DNA of 64,000 bases from Anniella stebbinsi. Taxonomy: Eukaryota; Chordata; Lepidosauria; Squamata; Anniellidae. Of the stretch, positions 21,631-31,376 are shown in pieces. The stretch lies in contig JARDYH010000002.1 in the NCBI GenBank assembly GCA_029215795.1, positions 361,052,973 to 361,116,972 on the forward strand, given 5' to 3'. The number at the start of each line of letters is the position of its first letter. Position 1 is the stretch's first letter. Position numbers and translations under genes: made by a program. The notes under the pieces are model-generated. The model had not been told where the DNA came from, ran no database searches, and saw only the letters and a program-made list of their open reading frames with translations.

Positions 21631-21860
21631 ACCATCATGGGTTAATCAAGGGTCAAACAACCCACACTTAACTATCAATTAGTATTTGTGTTAAGTGTGG
21701 GTTGTTTAACCCTTGATTAATCCACAGTGGCTGGCTTTGCTCAACACCCTGAATCCCCTATTGCCTGAATCGGAGGATGCATATTCAAAATGGAGGCGGA
21801 GTGCACCCCATACGCATCAGGGCTAACTGTTGTCTAATTAACCCATGATATGACACCGTG
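21631..21860. mobile_element. Harbinger-like palindromic element
   Basis: ATCATGGGTTAATCA near 21635 is mirrored by ATTAACCCATGATA near 21839. An internal stem has arms of about 33 bp at 21640-21672 and 21690-21723 (AACCCACACTTAAC facing GTTAAGTGTGGGTT). GTGTTGTGTGAACCAGCCCA at its right edge is typical of the Harbinger-like elements here. The superfamily is a guess. Confidence 0.5.
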
Positions 21861-21874
21861 TTGTGTGAACCAGC

Positions 21875-22332
21875 CCATAATGTTCAGAGGAGGGCAATTC
21901 AGATGATCAGGGGCCTGGAAAAAAAGCCCTATGAGGAGAGACTGAAAGAACTGGGCATGTTTAGCCTGGAGAAGAGAAGACTGAGGGGAGATATGATAGC
22001 ACTCTTAAAATACTTGAAAGGTCGTCACACAGAGGAGGGCCAGGATCTCTTCTCAATCATCCCAGAGTGCAGGACACAGAATAATGGGCTCAAGTTACAA
22101 GAAGCCGGATTCTGGCTGGACATCAGGAAAAACTTCCTGACTGTTAGAGCAGTACGGCAATGGAACCAATTCCCTAGGGAGGTTGTGGGCTCTCCCACAC
22201 TAGAAGCATTCAAGAGGCAGCTGGACAGCCATCTGTCAGGGATGCTTTAAGGTAGATTCCTGCATTCAGCAGGGGGTTGGACTCAATGGTCTTATAGGCC
22301 CCTTCCAACTCTATAATTCTATGATTCTATTG
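21875..22332 (+). mobile_element. CR1 LINE 3' end with open C-terminal frame
   Basis: The best-preserved CR1 C-terminus in the window: an open frame from 21858 to 22247 covering [48 protein letters not shown] and the terminal FKRQLDSHLSGML. This is the region downstream of the reverse-transcriptase core. The short 3' UTR ends AATTCTATGATTCTAT. The element is 5'-truncated with no endonuclease or RT core, so it cannot move by itself. Confidence 0.88.
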
Positions 22333-22990
22333 GCCCATTGAACCCATACGCTCTACTCTGATTGACAGCAGCTCTTAAGAATGGCCATATATGTAGTAGA
22401 TGATACAGGACCCCTGCTCCTTCAACACTTATTCAAAAGAGGGAATTTCAGCATCTGACCACCGTAGGAGCTCCACAGCCTTGCTGTACCAGGGATCCTT
22501 TTAAATTAAGATGGTTGGAGTGGCTCCTTCTGCATGCCAGCCACGTGCTCTGCTGCACTGAGCCATGGTCCCTCCCCATAACGCCTCTATTGGCTTAATT
22601 GGTAGATTAATCAACTAACCGTACATTTTATTCAAAAGCTGCTGGAGTAGAAAGTGTGCTCAATTGAACACCGGCACCTTCTGCTTCACACATTGCATTA
22701 ACAAACTTTTTCATTCATTACTAACTTTTTCGTTCAGTTAATAAGCCTACCAGGTGCTGTCGGGAAACTGACTCAGCTGCTGCTTCTGTAAAAAAGGGAT
22801 CACAATACTGGGAGAATGTGTATTTAATTTTAAAATATGTCTTGGCTGGTTTTCAGGGTAGGAGCCTCCCCCCACCACAGGGGTTGGTGTACAGCAACAA
22901 AATTCACATTATAAAATCTGATGTGGTAATAAAAAGCTGCCAACATTCCCCAAAACAACATACATCAGTATAAGACAAAACTTACAACAC
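22333..22990. other. No recognised feature
   Basis: 22590-22750 has AT-rich words like TTAATTGGTAGATTAATC, similar in flavour to 8280-8690. Otherwise unassigned. Confidence 0.4.
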
Positions 22991-22995
22991 ACAAA

Positions 22996-23507
22996 GACTC
23001 TGTTCAGACAACACACTAAGCCACGGTGGTTAAACATGTTGAGCTAAACATTATGGCTTAGCATGTTGTGGGAACCATTTCTAACCATGGTGGCTACATA
23101 ACCATGAGTTAAACATGCTCACTACTAGGATGGCCACATGAAAAGGAGGGCAGGGCTCCTGTATCTTTAACAGTTGCATAGAAAAGGGGATTTCAGCAGG
23201 TGTCATTTGTACGCATGCAGCACCTGGTGAAGTTCCCTCTTTATCACAACAGTTAAAGGTGTAGGAGCTATAGTGACCAGATACAAAAGAGGGCAGGGCT
23301 CCTGCAGTTTTAACTGTTGGGATGAAGAGGGGATTTCACCAGGTGCTGCATGCCTACAAATGACACCTGCTGTAATTACCTTTGCCATACAACTGTTAAA
23401 GATTCAGGAGCCCTGTCCTCCTTTTCATATCGTCACCCTACACTAACCATTTGATGCAAATGGGTTAGTAGCCCAACTGTGACTTAGCATGTTGTCTGAA
23501 CAGGCCC
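22996..23507. mobile_element. Harbinger-like element split by a MITE
   Basis: Left end CTGTTCAGACAACACACTAA and right end TTAGCATGTTGTCTGAACAG are inverted repeats. The interior is palindromic around AAGCCACGGTGG and AACCATGGTGGC. The MITE at 23126-23440 sits inside it. The flanks (AAA / AAT) do not give a clear 3-bp duplication. Confidence 0.55.
23126..23440. mobile_element. Composite MITE copy (subfamily B)
   Basis: 315 bp, with the GCATGCAGCACCTGGTGAA core of subfamily B in both units and an inner junction CTATAGTGACCAGATAC. Outer ends are TAGGATGGCCAC and CGTCACCCTA. Flanks CACTAC / CACTAAC could be a decayed duplication. Confidence 0.8.
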
Positions 23508-23749
23508 AATAGCAGCTACAATCCAGGCCGCTAAAACATAATCAGGGGAATGCCAAAGCAAACAAACAGATTTTTCAGGGCCTTCCTAAAACCCTGCAAT
23601 GATGGCGGATAAGAATGAGCAAGGAGGGATTCTAATTTGCCTTGAATCTCAATGCGTAAAGAGAGCCAGACATTTAAATAAGCAATAGCAATGATGTTTT
23701 TCTTTGGCTTACAATGAGGTCTCTGCCTCTTTGGTCACTGGCCATTATC

Positions 23750-23967
23750 TAGGCTGACCATATGAACAGGAGGACTGGGCTTGCATGCACTATACTAGAG
23801 TGACCATATACAAAATAAGGCAGGCCCCCTGCAACTTTAACTGTTGTGATGAAGAGAGAATTTCACCAGGAACTAATTGCATACAAATGACACTGGCTGA
23901 AATTCCCTTTTCTCTGCAACTGTTAAAGTTACATGAGCCCTGTCCTCCTTTTCATATGGTCAGCCTA
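23750..23967. mobile_element. Composite MITE copy, left unit deleted (subfamily A)
   Basis: 218 bp with outer ends TAGGCTGACCA and CAGCCTA and flanking CATTATC on both sides. The left unit is cut to about 40 bases before the CACTATACTAGAGTGACCA junction. The right unit is complete. Confidence 0.8.
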
Positions 23968-23975
23968 CATTATCG

Positions 23976-24597
23976 CAAAAGCTCCTGAGTCATTCGCCAT
24001 CTCCTTCTGGACTGGGAAACGCCAGGGACCTTTTGAGTCATGCTTTGATTGCAGACATGGCAAGATTCTGACTTAGGACCGCACATCCGAATATTGGTGT
24101 TGTGCCACCGTCCGCCTTTCCGATTACAAGCGCAATTGTTCTCCCTGCCCTGTGACGCACGCCTCGCAGCCTGCGAGGCACATTCCCTTCACCTTCGTTA
24201 CGCATCCGGGGTGTTGCCACGAAATGGAGGAAAGTCAGAAAACTGACACCTCTGCAGCAGGAAGGCTGCACAATGTGGAGCCGCAGGCCAGGCCTCTCCG
24301 CTTCGAGTTCCGGCAGGTGCAAAACTGTGGAGGTTGTGCAGAGAAGGGGGAATCGGAGGGCAAATGCAGGGCAGGGTAGGGCAGGGTGGGGCTGGGCTCG
24401 GCTGGGCTGTGGGGCACACACATCAGGGGGTCTGTACAACTGGCAACCTGCCAAACTGAATGTAGAAAAGCTCCCCAGGGTTGGGGGCTGGAGAATCCTT
24501 CCGGTTTTGCAGACGATCTGGGATAGTTTTAAAACAAATAAGAGGTGAGCAGGATAGAGGGGGGAAATAAAATAGAAACAGAACAAAAGAAGAGCCA
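23976..24597. other. CpG-moderate unidentified DNA
   Basis: Holds a short inverted repeat GCCTCGCAGCCTGCGAGGC (about 24161-24179) and GCAGGG/GCTGGG runs at 24365-24412. Several overlapping frames (one of 186 codons on the minus strand) show no recognisable domain. Confidence 0.4.
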
Positions 24598-24604
24598 TGC
24601 TGGA

Positions 24605-25111
24605 TCAGACTTGGAAAAAGGAGGCTAAGGGGAGACCTGATAGAGGTGTACAAAATTACGCATGGTGTGGAGAACGTGGAGAGGGAGCCATTTTCTCCCT
24701 CTCTCATAATGCTAGGACCCAATGGGGTGATCATCCCATGAAGCTGATTGGTGGGAGATTCGGGACAGATCAAAGGAAGGACTTCTTCACACAGCACATA
24801 GTTAAAATCTGGAATTCACTTCCACAAGATGTGGTAATGGCCACCAATTTGGATGGCTTTAAAGGGGGGTTGGATATATTCCTGGAGGAGAAGGCTATCA
24901 AGGGCTACTATCCCTGATGACTATGTGCTACCTCCCATTTCTGAGGCAGAAAGCCTGTGTGCACCAGTTGCTGGGGAACATGGGTGGGAGGGTGCTGTTG
25001 CACCGTGTCCTGCTTTGTAGGTCGACAGCTGGTTGGCCACTGTGTGAACAGAGTGCTGGCCTAGATGGACCCTTGGTCTGATCCAGTATCAGGGCTCTTC
25101 TTCTGTTCTTA
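24605..25111 (+). mobile_element. CR1 LINE 3' end (TTCTTATG-type tail)
   Basis: Carries the KRKDFFTQ-like and NSLPQDVVMATNLDGFK motifs of the second CR1 lineage and its 3' UTR, ending GGGCTCTTCTTCTGTTCTTA. Open from 24597 to 24914 apart from its truncated start. Confidence 0.85.
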
Positions 25112-25202
25112 ATAGCCTCTTCCACTGAAACTCCCTAGCAGCTGAGAGGTAGTATATAGCCTTATCCTCTATGAATTTGTCTAATCCCCTTTCAAATCTA
25201 GC

Positions 25203-25287
25203 TAAGGGCGTGATCCCATGCATGTTTAGATAGAAAAAAATGTTCTACAACTCCCATGTCTAAACATGCATTGAATTGCGCCTTAAG
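25203..25287. mobile_element. GCAATCCTATGCATG-family MITE, shortened
   Basis: TCCCATGCATGTTTAGATAG is mirrored by TGTCTAAACATGCATTGAAT, with most of the central stem lost. Confidence 0.6.
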
Positions 25288-25665
25288 TTGGTGGCCGTCA
25301 CCACGTCTCGCGATAGCAAATTCCCCATTTTCACTACGTGCCGTGCGAAGGAGTACTTCCTTTTGTTTGTCTGGAAACTCCCACAGTTCCGCTTCACATG
25401 TCGTTCCTGGTTTGTTTTTTGAATATTACAAAAGAGAGGAGAGAAAAACCGTCTCTCTGTCCACTTGCTCCATTTATGGCATCTCTATCATGTCCCCAAC
25501 ATCCGTGATGCTTAAGCCCCTTCTTTCTATATTAAATAACCACAAACATCATTGCCTGTCCTTGTGGGGGAAAGCTCCCGGATGATTTGGGGTGTCCTTT
25601 CCTGTGCCTTCTCCAGCTGTACAAAATCATCATTCAGGTGCAGTGACCAGAAACAGGGTGCCTCT

Positions 25666-26010
25666 ACAAGAGAGGTTTAATGCGCTTTGAAGGTTCATTA
25701 AAATTTTTACCTCTACAAGAACGGAGCGCGAATCGGGTGTAGAGGCGCGTTATCTCCTCGATAATGCGCATTTTTGAATGCGCGTTAAATCGCGAGTTTT
25801 ATTTTGCTCCGGCCGTTAAAGCGCATTTTCCCCGTGTGAACAAGCGATTATGCGCATTAACTTCTTGTAAAGCGCTTTTTGGACATCTATTAATGCGTTT
25901 CGCCGCCTCTCGCAGCCTCCCGTGCAGAGGGATTAGGAGTAAATGCGCGTCTGCGATAATGCGCATAATCGCACAACCGGGCGCAAAAGCGCATCCTTGT
26001 AGAGGGGGCC
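25666..26010. mobile_element. GCGCAT-rich element with NCA target duplication (copy 1)
   Basis: 345 bp, ends GGGTGCCTCTACAAG and CTTGTAGAGGGGGCC, flanked by ACA on both sides. It is filled with TGCGCAT, AAGCGCAT and GCGCGTTAA words on both strands and has far more CpG than its surroundings. It is closely related to 38890-39244. No coding frame is credible. The 3-bp duplication and GG-initial termini recall PIF/Harbinger, whose usual target is TWA, so the assignment is open. Confidence 0.75.
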
Positions 26011-26191
26011 ACAGAATCCGGAGTGTGATCGTACCATAGATTCGTCTAAGGGGAAATAAACAAGAGTGGGTAAGGAACCGGCCGCCCACGCCACATATTC
26101 ATCTGTGGGGGAAATGGCATGTGGAGGTGCCTCTCCCTGCGAGATATTCCCTCCCCATCATCATCCTGCTGCCCTCAGCCTGCCAAAGTCT

Positions 26192-26323
26192 TTGGGTGCA
26201 ATCCTAATCATATTTAGACAGAAAAAAGTCCTACAATTCCCAGCATTCCCCAGCCGGCATGGGGAATGCTGGGAGTAGTAGGACGTTTTTTCTGTCTAAA
26301 CATGCATGGGATTGCACCCTTAA
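26192..26323. mobile_element. GCAATCCTATGCATG-family foldback MITE
   Basis: Full two-armed copy. GGGTGCAATCCTAATCATAT to CAGCATTCCCCAGCC is mirrored by GGGGAATGCTGGGAG to CATGGGATTGCACCCTTAA. Confidence 0.75.
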
Positions 26324-26335
26324 TGTCCAACATGA

Positions 26336-26592
26336 AATATATGGAAAACCCTCCCTCGTGCGGTTCGGGAGGCAGAAAAACGTAACATCTTTTAAACGCC
26401 TCCTGAAGACATATCTTTTTACACAGGCTTTCCTTGGTTTTTAATGTAGCTTGTTTTACACTGCCTTTTAAAACTTTTTAATGTTTTAAATTTATTCTGT
26501 TATATTTTATGGGTTTTTAGTTGTGCGCTGCCCAGAGCGCTTCGGTTGATGGGCAGTATAAAGGTGTAATAAATAAATAAATAAATAAATAG
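26336..26592 (+). mobile_element. L2-type LINE 3' end
   Basis: End of the L2 ORF (a frame reading FKRLLKTYLFTQAFLGF then stop), followed by the AT-rich UTR, CGCTGCCCAGAGCGCTTCGG and an (AATA)n tail. Confidence 0.75.
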
Positions 26593-26885
26593 GGGGAAGC
26601 CAGCCTGAAAATCAATCCCAGAAGGTCTTTGCCTTAATATCCCAGGTCTTTGTGAGCTTGTTGTGGTTACTCAGTGGTGGGGCATGAGATAGTCTGTACA
26701 AGCTCAGAGGCACCACTGCTAATGTTGCAGACATTAAGGAGGTGAAACTTTTCCCCGTCGTCACTCTTATCTCCTTGCTGGGAGTCACTTCACCTACTCC
26801 ATTTCCAAGCGCCAGGGCGCTGCTTAAAAGACACAAGAGCAGATGGCAGCCCCCGTCACCTATGACACCGCAACCTCTCCAGGGA
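26593..26885. other. No recognised feature
   Basis: Nothing identifiable. Confidence 0.45.
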
Positions 26886-26888
26886 AGT

Positions 26889-27118
26889 GGAGCCAGCATG
26901 GTGTAGTGGTTAGGGTGTTGGACTGGGACTTGGGAGACCTGGGTTCTAGTCCCCAGTCAGCCACAAAGCTCACCGGGTGACTTTGGGCCGGTGACTGACT
27001 CTCAGCCTAGCCTACCTCACAGGGTAGTTGTGAGGATAAAATGAAGAGAGGAGGACTATGTAAGCCGCCTTGGGTTCCTTGCAAGAGGGGAAAAGGCAGG
27101 ATATAAATGTCACAATAC
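26889..27118 (+). mobile_element. tRNA-derived SINE (type 1), full length
   Basis: Pol III promoter boxes are visible: A box TGGTGTAGTGG (26899-26909) and B box GGTTCTAGTCC (26942-26952). The body contains ACCTCACAGGGTAGTTGTGA, and the end is CGCCTTGGGTTCC followed by GGATATAAATGTCAC. This layout matches squamate tRNA SINEs of the Sauria/Squam kind. The exact family was not checked. Confidence 0.8.
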
Positions 27119-27590
27119 ATGAAAACTGAGGCTGATAAGGGGAGATCAGCCACGAGAAGCCTGACCTGTTGAGTGGAGCTGCAGCAAGGCCTTAGAGGTG
27201 GGGGAGCCCCATTGCTGGGACCGGAGCTTTTGGAAGCCCCGCTTCCCCCTCCGCTCCCCCTCTGCTCCCTTGCCTTCCTTTCCCCATTCGCCGTCTCCTT
27301 CCTTGCACTGAGTGTCTGCCAAGCCTCGCAAGTCTCTGGAGGAGGATTTACGGGGAGTGATTAAAGAGCAGCAGGCAGGGCGTTCAGTTTGATTTCAGCC
27401 TGCTACAAAAAGCCTCGCCGGAAACAAATTGTTGTGAGTTCAAAGTAATTAAACAGGTGGAGGGGGAAATGCGCGGCTTCGTGCATGGGGATAGTGCTGG
27501 CAGCCACCGCCAGAGGATGGCGCTGTGGTTCGGCAATATACATACCCACAGGTGTGCGCATACAAATACATGTGCGCACAAACATACACA
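27119..27590. other. No recognised feature
   Basis: GC-rich stretch at 27170-27310 without a domain. CA-rich tract at 27538-27598. Confidence 0.4.
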
Positions 27591-27596
27591 CACACT

Positions 27597-27745
27597 CCCA
27601 TCCTCTCTGACCATCGACTCACAATCCTCAGCCAGCAGGGCCGATGGTCAGAGAGGATGGGAGTTGTGGCTGACAACATCTGGAGGTTTACCAGGTTGGG
27701 GAAAGTTGTTGTAGGAGAGCCTCCCCCAACCTGGTGCCTGCCGGA
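27597..27745. mobile_element. CAACTCCCATCA-family MITE remnants with a 21-bp stem
   Basis: CCCATCCTCTCTGACCATCG is mirrored by CGATGGTCAGAGAGGATGGG across about 25 bases. TTACCAGGTTGGGGAAAG and CCTCCCCCAACCTGGTGCC follow, so two arms of adjoining copies are mixed. Confidence 0.55.
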
Positions 27746-28099
27746 GGATGGTTTTTATGGATGGTTTTTAAAGGGGGTGGTGGTTGCAGAGTGAAGGGTT
27801 AAAGTCGTCTTCCCTCCAGGGTTCAAATCTGGATCATGCCCCATGCCTGTCTAATTTACACTGCGGCTGCAATACTATACACACTTACTAGGAAGTAAGT
27901 CCCATTGGACACAGTGACCTGGTTCACATGAAACAAACAATCCATGGGAAACAAACCATGGGTTGTTTGGAAACTCCTGGTTGTTTCTCCCTCGACAACA
28001 CAGAGTTCCATGTTTGCATAAGAGGAAGAATTGTATTTTTATATGAGGTGCCTTGGGCTCAAACACAGAAAGCCAGGGTACGTGTGAGTCTTAAGAAAT

Positions 28100-28440
28100 A
28101 ATGAACAAATTATTTGTTTGTTTATTATTCATTTACTATCCATTTCCAAACTGGCATACAATTGTAAGGCAACAACAACCCAATCCTAAAATATCATCAG
28201 AACCAAAAATACAATACAACAGTACAACAGCAAAAATACAATACAACAATACAACAGCAGTCAAAAGAAATTCAAAACAGAGCAGCGCGTGAACCCATTT
28301 CCTGAAAGCACAATAAAGGAAGGTTTTAACCTGCTTCTGAAAGAATGTCAGAGTGGGATCCCAGTGGAGGGATGCTGTAGCTTATTCATGCTGTAGCTAA
28401 AGAGCATTCAGTTCTAGAAAGATAAGAAATTGCCTGTCTA
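28100..28440 (-). mobile_element. LINE 3' region
   Basis: A/C-rich reversed 3' UTR with repeated ACAATACAACA words and CACAATAAAGG near 28310, typical of the minus-oriented L2 tails here. Confidence 0.45.
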
Positions 28441-28479
28441 TTACTGACATTCTTCCACAGAACACATGGTCTCCCCACC

Positions 28480-28528
28480 TGTATTGTTGTTGTTCCCCGC
28501 CTCGATCCAGAGGGAGAGGCGGGTTATA

Positions 28529-28567
<39 letters not shown>
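28480..28567 (+). mobile_element. LINE tail with (TAA)n
   Basis: CCCGCCTCGATCCAGAGGGA and GGCGGGTTATAAA, then about 13 TAA repeats (28528-28567). Confidence 0.6.
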
Positions 28568-28665
28568 TGTTATTATTATTATATTATTTATCCTCACAAC
28601 AACCCTGCGAGGTGGGTTAGGGTGAGAGAAATAAGATCACTGATGAGCTTTGTGGCTGGGGGCTG
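28568..28665 (-). mobile_element. SINE/LINE tail (minus) abutting the previous tail
   Basis: (TTA)n, then TCCTCACAACAACCCTGCGA, the reversed body end of the type 1 SINE. The two elements lie tail to tail, making a (TAA)n(TTA)n palindrome. Confidence 0.5.
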
Positions 28666-28928
28666 GCGGCAGAAAGATAAGGAGTTGGTTCCTCCTGATC
28701 CAAGACTAACATTCTAGATCCTAAGACACTCTCTCTCTAAATCAATTCACATTCTACAATTGCGACAGGGATGGTGCCAAACATGTTTTGAACCACGCCC
28801 ACAGGAAGCACATTCCAGTAGTGCTCATTTCTGGGCCAAATGAAACAAGCAACATCGTCCCTGATGTGTGGGCTGTGAGTGCTTTTGCGTATATAGCCCA
28901 AATAGCACCATCCATGCACAGGGTAAAA
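28666..28928. other. No recognised feature
   Basis: Nothing identifiable. Confidence 0.4.
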
Positions 28929-28929
28929 G

Positions 28930-29545
28930 GAACTTCACACAGTGATGGCCACCAATTTGGGTGCCTTTAAAAGGGGATTAGACAGATTTGTGGGGATGGC
29001 TTTTTGTATGCCTATGTACACCAGTTGCTGGGGAACGCAAGCAGGAGATGTCCCACTCATGTGGTCATCACACTGGTGGGGTCACTCGTGTTGTTTGGTG
29101 GTGACGGGAGAAAGGGCCTTCTCGGTGGCTGCTCCCAGACTTTGAAACTTCCTTCCGAGGGAAGCTAGGTTGGCTCTCTCTCTCTCTCTGCTGTCTTTCT
29201 GCCATCAGGCAAAGACATTTCTACTCAAGCAGGGCCTTCAGCTTGCAAAATAGTCTGTTGGGTTGGATGCTGTTTCTATTCTGTAATTTTTGGTGTATTT
29301 TTATATGCGTTCAAAAAATGTGTTTTATTGTTGTTTTTAACCACAGTCTTTTTTTTTAAAAGTAATGTTTCTATGATCGTTTAGCCGCCTTGAGCACCAT
29401 TTTCTTGCTCGCAAGGCAGAGTATAAATCGAATGAATAAATAAACCTGGTGCGTGAAGAGAAATAAATCTGCCGCTGTCTGAACAGAATGCTGGACTAGA
29501 CGGGCCTTTGGTCTGATTGAGCAAGGCTCTTCTTATGATTTTAAC
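28930..29545 (+). mobile_element. CR1 3' end interrupted by L2 sequence
   Basis: CR1 pieces at 28930-29050 (ATGGCCACCAATTTGGGTGC) and 29462-29545 (GAATGCTGGACTAGACGGGC to CTTATGATTTTA) flank an L2 3' end at about 29103-29445. That L2 piece has AGAAAGGGCCTTCTCGGTGG, CAGTATAAAT-like endings and AATGAATAAATAA. Confidence 0.7.
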
Positions 29546-29552
29546 AGGGAGG

Positions 29553-29760
29553 TTATCAGCAGACTTGGGGGAAATCCAAAAATTGCAAAAGTATAAAAAA
29601 TATTCAGAAATAACCCTAAAATGGGGGCAGGGAAACCCAAACAGCCCAGTTAGGACTCAGCATGCTCAGAGGATATGGAATGCTGATTTTGCAGGGTGGG
29701 GTGTGGGGTGGAATCCTGTAACAGCAGAATTCATTTTGTTGCATGTCCCGCTTGTAATAT
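29553..29760. repeat. Second copy of the 9566-9850 repeat
   Basis: GGTTATCAGCAGACTTGGGG and the CATTTTGTTGCATGTCCC segment parallel the first copy. Confidence 0.4.
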
Positions 29761-30058
29761 TTTTTAAAAATAAAGGCAATTTGTGCATACATGCCGTATA
29801 ATTGCAAGAGCTGTCACATGGTTGTGCAGTGATCAGGGAATGAACTAGCAGCCGTTGTGTGGAGTATTTCCATATCTCCAGGGCACACATGGGATCACAT
29901 ACCCAAGACAGGCCACATGTGTATTGAGTCAGTGTATGGCAGAGACACACAGCAGAGGCCCCAATTCAAATGCCTGTTCTACCGCAAGGCTTACTTGGCC
30001 CCGCTTCGCCTTGCCTACCTCACAGGATCGTTTGGAAGACAAACAGTCTGTGGCAAAC
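29761..30058. other. No recognised feature
   Basis: Contains a short CCTACCTCACAGGATCG piece near 30013-30030, like a SINE body scrap. Confidence 0.35.
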
Positions 30059-31075
30059 ATAAGAGCCCTGCTGGATCAGACCGAGGGGCCATCTAGTCCA
30101 GCACTCTGTTCACACAGTGGCCAACCAGCAACCGACGGAGCAGGACATGGTGCAACAGCACCCTCCCACCCATGTTCCCCAGCAACTGCTGCACACAGGC
30201 TTACTGTCTTGGATACTGGAGGTAGCACATAACCATCAGGGCTAGTAGCCATGGATAGCCTTCTCCTCCAGGAATTTATCACCCCACCTTTAAAGTCAGC
30301 CCATTTGGTGGCCATCACCACATCTCGTGGAAGTGAATCCCAGGACGCCTCTAGGCGGCTTCTCTTCCGACGTGAAATTGCGCTCCTTGCGTCCCTCCAC
30401 ACGCAAGGAGCGCGATGGCAGGCTTTCCAGTTGCTGCGTCTGCCAAGCGGCATTTAAGGTACGTTTATTTATTTTTTTCTGGAGTGGGGAAGTAGGGCGG
30501 GTGGTCGGCAACGGGAAGGATTTTTTTTAACGTTTTATTTTTTATTTATTTTACTTTAAATATGGGGTGGGGAAGAAAGGGGGGTTGTTTTATTTTTTAT
30601 TTATTTTATGGGGAGAAGGGAGGAGGGGCGGCGGTAGTCCAGCAAGCTTATGGCTCGCTGGACAACCCTCTTCCTTGCCCAGCCCATGGCGACCAATCAG
30701 TGGTCGCCAGAGACTGGGCAGGCCTCCCAGAAGCTCCGGAGCAACAGCAACAGACGGCAAAAGCCGTTGTCGCGTCGCTCAATCCTAAAAAAGTCGGACT
30801 AAATGCCCAACTTTTTTAATGCGGAACTTTGGGGCTTTGCCCCTAGATGGCTTCGGATTGGCGGCAGCATCATGTAACGCAACTGCCGCCATTCTGAAGC
30901 CACCGCGACGGATACTGTCTGTCTAGAGGCACCTCCAGATTTTAACTATGCACTGTGTGAATGAGTATTTCCTATCACCTGTAATGAATCTCCCACCAAT
31001 CAGCTTCATGGGATGATCCCACCGGGTTCTAGTATCATGGGAGAGGAGTAAAAATATCTATGCTGGGAGACCATG
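30059..31075 (-). mobile_element. CR1 3' end (TTCTTATG type) split by a transposon
   Basis: Minus-strand CR1. CTGCTGGATCAGACCGAGGG near 30068 is the reversed 3' UTR. CACAAATGGG..ACCCGGTGGG-like coding is reversed at 30940-31050 (CCCACCAATCAGCTTCATGG). Element 30343-30934 splits it with a CCA duplication. Confidence 0.8.
30343..30934. mobile_element. GCCTCTAG-terminated element with CCA target duplication
   Basis: 592 bp, ends GGACGCCTCTAG and CTAGAGGCACCT, flanked by CCA on both sides. Internal landmarks are the inverted repeat CTCCTTGCGTCCC / ACGCAAGGAGCGCG near 30380-30415, ACCAATCAGTGGTCGCCAGA and GGCTTCGGATTGGCGGCAGC. Related DNA lies at 54770-55090. Its termini and target resemble those of 25666 and 38890. 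Confidence 0.65.
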
Positions 31076-31376
31076 TCCCCTGCCCGGAATTTTCTGGAGA
31101 CAGAATAGAAATGTAACACAGACATTAATCGGTGTAGTAAGAGACCAACTCAATGGTAAATGCTGCAGCGTGGAGACATTGCAGAGGGGAAGCCATTTCC
31201 TGCAACACCCCGCAGGCAAAACTTGAAACCAACGCCCACGTCACAAAATCCAACGACTCAGGTGTAGCAGCTGCCAAAGTGGTTAAGTCATGGAGGCTGG
31301 GGGCTCCAAAGTCAGTGGGGGGGGGGGGAATCTGCTCCAGGTTTCAGTCCGAACTCTAATGGAAACAACTGAACTA

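Larger units (their letters stand above)
25112..26075 (-). mobile_element. Older CR1 3' region with two nested insertions
   Basis: On the minus strand it reads as CR1 sequence, e.g. DVVTATNL-like codons at about 25285-25310 and TTGTACAGCTGGAGAAGGCA near 25612-25631. It is interrupted by a foldback MITE (25203-25287) and the GCGCAT-rich element (25666-26010). Confidence 0.6.

Noticed and set aside
24038..24598. 186-codon minus frame
   Set aside because: No homology recognised. Composition follows local CpG/GC content and other frames on both strands are equally open.
26899..26952. Possible functional tRNA gene
   Set aside because: A and B boxes are present, but there is no cloverleaf and the sequence continues into a SINE body and tail.
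28397..28717. Poly-Asn / poly-Ile frames
   Set aside because: Translation of the (TAA)n/(TTA)n microsatellite.
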